Below, one piece after another: positions 59,434 to 64,000 of a DNA stretch of 64,000 nucleotides. A program made the translations under genes and the position numbers. Positions within the stretch are counted from its first letter, which is position 1, and each line of letters opens with the position of its first letter. The stretch covers positions 1,302,001 through 1,366,000 of the forward strand of contig JAPEHQ010000005.1 of the NCBI GenBank assembly GCA_027405735.1. The letters run 5' to 3'. The notes below the pieces were generated by a model. That model made no database searches and was not told the DNA's origin. It saw nothing but the letters and a program-made list of their open reading frames with translations. Source of the stretch: Mucor racemosus (Eukaryota > Mucoromycota > Mucoromycetes > Mucorales > Mucoraceae).

Positions 59434-60080
59434 GTTTGTAATTATAAATGTCAAAAAAGTGTAGAATAAAAGACAAACATCATAAATAACCAAATCTATA
59501 CTATTTATATATAAAAGGAAAAAATGGCGGGTAAATATTATGTTATTTGATGTATGCATGAAATGAATCAAACTATGCCTATACAAGTAAATATATCCCA
59601 TCTGGCTGTGTCACATGTTCACTTGGGAGAGAGATAATGGCGAGATCTAAGCTGATTTAAAACGTTGATAGGATAAACCAAGTGTGTTGTAGCAAATGCA
59701 TTAGATTATAATCTGTAACCGTCTTTTTCTCTTGGTAAAAAATAATCAGCATACAGAATAAAACAAACTTTAGCATTATCGATAGATAAACTGATATGAT
59801 AGTAATAACTGTTTATCAGTTTTTTCTTGGTGTACAACATTTTAAGGTTCTTATTATCATTGAGAAATTAAAAAACCGATGCATACGAAGCCAATCTTCT
59901 CACGCAAATATATGGTAAATTGATGATGAATCATCGAGTGGGTGAATGGAATATTCTCCTTGTAGAGTCATACAAAGCTATATTATATCGATAATTTAGA
60001 CTCTTAGATCAAAATGGTGGGAATTATTATGAAAAATGTAGCGTTTGCTATTTTATTTGCAAGTTTATGGTTTTATCAAA
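59434..60080. other. Intergenic stretch between permease and dehydrogenase
   Basis: No gene is seen. It contains the promoter of the permease and the 3' end of the dehydrogenase, both on the minus strand. A TATATAAAAGG word near 59,507-59,517 reads on the plus strand. Confidence 0.4.
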
Positions 60081-61357
60081 TCACAATTTGGAGGATGATG
60101 ATTCATATCTTTTGAGAGCGGCAGCCAGTTGTGCCTTGCTTACAGGGATAGCTTCTTTGACGTATTTTTTAAAGGCAGCATTGCTTTCTTTAGTGTGAAA
60201 GGAATCTAAGCAAATGCATATAGTTAGGATATAATGTCACAGTAAATGAGATAAAATGATCGTACCTGGCTGTTGGGGTGCTTTCATTTTGATAATGCCT
60301 TTAGGTGTAGCTAGTATTGTTTCGGCTATATCAAAATTAGATTTAAGTAAAACATTGGTACATGAAATGGACTTACTATTTCTCATCTTGTCAGTAAGCA
60401 ATGTCAAAACACCTTCTACCACTGTCTCCATAGGGACACGAGGAGAATGTTTGATGACATTATAAAATGGTTCTTCATTTTTACTTGACGCATTTACGCC
60501 TGGCAATAGATCAGTTTCTATATTTTCGAAATTTAGTGAACCAATTTTCAAGCCATGTTTAATCAACATTACCAACCCAATAAGGACACAAAGCATTGAC
60601 ACGGACATTACAGATATATGGCATCAACTGAAATGAACGGGTATAGCCAATGACCCCATGTTTGGAGGCATTATAACTTGCAAATCCACTAATTACGATA
60701 GATGCATGTTTATTTTCGTGCAATATGTTCAATCATCCATTTCTTCACTTACGGTGAACTAAAGAAACCAGCTGCAGATGCAATATGAACAATTGATCCT
60801 CCTCCTCTTTTTGCCATATGTAATAATGCTACTTTTGTGCCCTTAATTACGCCAATTGTATTTACATTCAATATTTTTTCTTCCATCTCATCATCCAAAG
60901 GAGAAAACATTGAATTTGCATTGTATCCGATACCTGCATTAAGCAATGCATACTTGGAAGTATAATTGAGTATTGCATGCATTAACTTACCATTAATAAA
61001 TATACATGTTACTTACATCAACACCACCAAATTCTCTTTCAGCTAATTGAAATAGGTTTTTATTGTCGTCGTATTTTGTCACATCAGTGCGAATGAAGGC
61101 AGCTACTTTTTCACCTGCTCTAATAAATTAAAAGAGGCATTGGCATCATGTATTATGCACGTTGATCCCAACTAATTGTACCTTTTATTATACTCAGATG
61201 CAACTGCTTGACCTTCTTTTTCGAGTAAATCACCAATAACAACCTTGCCACCATTTGCAATTACAGCATCTGCTACAGCTTTACCAATACCACGACTTGC
61301 TCCTGTAATAACTGCAACTTTACCCTTGATGTTTGAAAGTAACTCAATATCCAACAT
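60081..61357 (-). CDS. Short-chain dehydrogenase/reductase (15-PGDH-like)
   Basis: Six exons on the minus strand: 61357-61182, 61119-61017, 60952-60753, 60688-60573, 60517-60266 and 60205-60081, giving 323 residues. The NAD(P)-binding motif TGASRGIG is at residues 18-25 (with an Asp at the end of strand 2, VIGDLLEKE, suggesting NAD). NAG follows at 98-100. The catalytic set is Ser152 (HIASAAG), Tyr165 and Lys169 (YNASK), with the correct spacing. A strand VNALCPYWVETDL completes the fold, with an intron splitting WV-ETDL. The 15-hydroxyprostaglandin dehydrogenase-like subgroup is suggested, but the substrate is not known. The C-terminal about 50 residues are a basic extension (KKYVKEAIPVSKAQLAAALKR). 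Confidence 0.9.
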
Positions 61358-62391
61358 TTATCTTGATACTCGGTGAGAAAAAAAAAGCAAAGCCGACTTA
61401 ATAATCATAAATAAACTCGTTTTATAAATGTCTAACGTTGGATGTTGGAATATGTTGCACAAAGAAATTCTTTTATAAGCCAACATGGTTAAATTCAATA
61501 GAACTTAATCTGATGACCAAGAATATATATTAAGGTATTCAAAAAGAGGCGAAATGTGCACGCTGTACTTCAAAATCAATTGTTTTAGAAACTGCATAAA
61601 AGTTTTGATGAATGTTATATCTAACATCTGCAGCATTTTATTTTGGAATAAAAAAATTATAAACGTAGTTCAGATGTTGAAATTTACTTTTATATAATTT
61701 GTTATTTGACTTGGTTCGATTCAAAAGCATACAAATTTATTTAAAGGTTGTGGTTTATGCTACTCATTAAAAAGCATTTGATTCAGGGGGGCTTCAAACT
61801 TTCTTTTCTCGAAATCGTTCATATATTTCCAGTCAAAAGGACAACCTAGTTGATAAGTTGCCTCTTAAACATCCATTTGATCTTGTTTAGATAACATATG
61901 TCATGATGATAGTCTTTAATTCTACTGTCTATATACACTCAATAATATATTTCCTGTTATTACATCTGAAATTTCTAAAACACAGAACAGTTTGCTTGTT
62001 ATTTTCTCATCAGCTCAAAATCTGTGAAAGTATATATATTCTTTTTTATTCCTAATTCCTTTTATGTTGTTTGTAACCCCAAAATACGATTGTGTCATTT
62101 CATTAACAAAGTGATTGGGGGGAAAATGGCCGCATTATGATATTTTGCGATCAATATGAAATTGCATAAATTCTCATTGAAATCGATCTTTTGCATTTTA
62201 CATGTAATATAAGCAACTCGAGGACATTACTTCCTAAAAATCATGCATTTTATGAAATACAATATGCGTATTGAGCTCATCTATAATACTTCAGATAACA
62301 TTCCCTATTGAAAAAGACTATAAAACAAAGGAAATCATGCTTTTGTGATCCTTTTTTTTTTTTTTTTTTTTTTTGTGTCTAATTATCAAAT
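61358..62391. promoter_or_regulatory. Divergent promoter region with poly-T tract
   Basis: This gap separates the divergent dehydrogenase and asparagine synthetase. A run of about 23 T at 62,352-62,374 lies just before the synthetase ATG, a common nucleosome-disfavouring element of fungal promoters. No gene was recognised in the rest. Confidence 0.45.
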
Positions 62392-64000
62392 ATGTGTGGA
62401 CTTTCGTGCTATTTCCACTTTGATACAAGCCAAAATGTTTCCAATCTTAGCAATGAGCATTTAAAAAAATCACTTGAATATATAAAGCATCGTGGCCCTG
62501 ATGGAAGTAGCACATATTTATCTCCTTGTGGTCGTTGTGGTAAATTGTATAATTAAACTTTAAAATGCTATGCAAATGACTGACTGTATGTTAGCTCTTG
62601 GTCATGTTCGGCTATCTACCATTGATATAAATAGTGGACAGCAGCCTTTATCGAATCAAGATGGAAATATACATGCCGCTGTTAATGGTGAATTATATGA
62701 TTATAAGCGTATAAGATCTGAACTTGAAGCAAAAGGCTATCGGTTTAAAACCAACAGCGATAGTGAAATTGCATTATGTTTATACGAAGAATACGGCATT
62801 TCTTTCCTCAATCATTTGCGAGGTGAATTTGCAATAGCTATATGGGATTCTAAAAGAAACAGATTTCTTATTGCAAAAGACAGGTTCGGAATAAAACCTC
62901 TGTATTATACTCAAGTCAATGGGACATTACTAGCTGCAAGTGAAATCAAAGCATTTCTTCCATTAGGTTGGAAACCAGAATGGGATGTTGATTCAATTCT
63001 GAACAACGGCGTCATGTTTAATAATAGAACAGCGTTTAAAGGGGTAAATCAGTTACCAGCTGCACATTACTTGATGGCTACATTGACTGGCAGTGTTCAA
63101 ATTAATCCTTATTGGTGTGCAAAATATCCAGATAAATCAGTTAAAGAAACTAGAAGTATTGATGAGATTATTCTAGGCGTTAGAGAACGATTAATTGAAT
63201 CCGTCAAGCAAAGATTAGTAGCAGACGTACCAATAGGCATTTATTTAAGTGGTGGCATAGACAGCTCTTGCATTGGAGGTATTATTAATGAACTCAAGAA
63301 ACAAAATAATAAACAAGGCAAAACTAAAGCATTTTCACTCGCTTTTGTTGATGATGATAACTTTAATGAGGGTCCAATTGCAAAGAGAACAGCAGAATTC
63401 TGCAATACTGATTTTCAGTTACTCGAAGTGACAGAAAGTGATCTTTTGAGTAATTTCGAAGAAACAGTTTGGCATACAGAGCAACCTCATTTCAATTTAA
63501 ACAGTGTTGGAAAATATATGCTATCAAGGAGCGTGCGAAAACAAGGTTATAAGGTTGTACTGACTGGTGAGGGATCTGATGAACACTTTGCTGGATACAT
63601 TCACTTTCAAGCTGATTATCTTCTTGAGCCTGACCTTTCATCACCTGAAGGTTTGTGTTTACTTTCTAAGCAAGAACGAGAGAAGAAACTCAAAACGTTC
63701 AGTAATCAAAAAGAGTTCAAGAAATATACCAAGACTGATTTTGTTGATGATAGCAATGATATTTCTCGTAGGATGCTTAATAATGTAGGTTTACCTTCTC
63801 TCTTTGGATCAAGCTTCAGCTTGACATCTGATTACTATAGTAAAGCAGCTATAGAACAATACGGTATCCCAAATCCAGCACTTACTATTGTAGAATCTTT
63901 AAGTGGTGTTGATCATCAAAATGCTGCTTCAAAATGGCATCCATTACATACTTCTTTGCATGCTGCGTCGAATTCCTTGCTCCCAAATTACTTGTTGAAC
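62392..64000 (+). CDS. Asparagine synthetase (glutamine-hydrolysing), 5' part
   Basis: Two exons are seen (62392-62539 and 62595 to beyond the window), giving 518 residues so far with no stop. Cys2 right after the initiator (MCGLSCYFHF) is the nucleophile of the glutamine amidotransferase domain; HRGPDGSS and GHVRLSTID follow, with NGELYDY. The synthetase domain begins near residue 240 and shows the PP-loop SGGIDSS (about residue 268), then VVLTGEGSDEHFAGY. The enzyme makes asparagine from aspartate, glutamine and ATP. The sequence resembles the AsnB/AsnO-type fungal and bacterial subgroup rather than the shorter yeast Asn1 type. It is cut by the window end, so completeness is unknown. Confidence 0.9.

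Overview
This is a nuclear genomic window from a fungus. It is very AT-rich. Nearly every gene is split by short GT-AG introns of about 45-80 bases, some with a classical TACTAAC branch site, and the proteins are typical fungal ones (Atg3, cullin, eIF4G, arrestin-like adaptor, RGS, APC permease). The style of the proteins and the density of repeats suggest Mucoromycota, probably Mucorales. That placement is an inference from general familiarity, not a search. Exon structures were built by hand, and in each multi-exon model the joined exons give a whole number of codons.

Layout. 1-8,600: a repeat-rich stretch with one copy (A) of a large inverted duplication, solo LTRs and a small hAT-like insertion. 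8,600-18,990: a gene island with ATG3 (-), phosphoglucomutase (+), a broken F-box gene (+), an RGS protein (+) and a RING-H2 ubiquitin ligase (+). 18,990-30,350: a second repeat field holding copy B of the inverted duplication, dispersed repeat D, solo LTRs and small DNA transposons. 30,350-47,600: a second gene island with a cullin-1-like gene (-), an ankyrin protein (-), a one-TM LEA2-like protein (+), a DUF726-like hydrolase (+), an arrestin-like adaptor (+) and eIF4G (+). 47,600-57,510: a third repeat field with an apparently intact hAT transposase gene between hAT-type ends. 57,645-64,000: an APC-family permease (-), a short-chain dehydrogenase (-) and the 5' part of a glutamine-dependent asparagine synthetase (+, cut by the window end).

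Functional themes. The genes are housekeeping: autophagy, sugar phosphate metabolism, ubiquitination (cullin, F-box remnant, RING ligase, arrestin adaptor), translation initiation, and amino-acid transport and metabolism. No operon-like or cluster logic is evident.

The unusual part is the repeat fields. The A/B inverted duplication carries a degenerate piece of a host gene, the C-terminal WD-repeat region of a cytoplasmic dynein intermediate chain. Comparing repeat copies gives empty-site evidence for several young insertions: solo LTRs with 5-bp target duplications, and hAT-like elements with 8-bp target duplications that begin with TAG and carry CGAG-rich subterminal arrays. The full-length hAT at 50,568-56,933 is a plausible source of transposase for these small elements.
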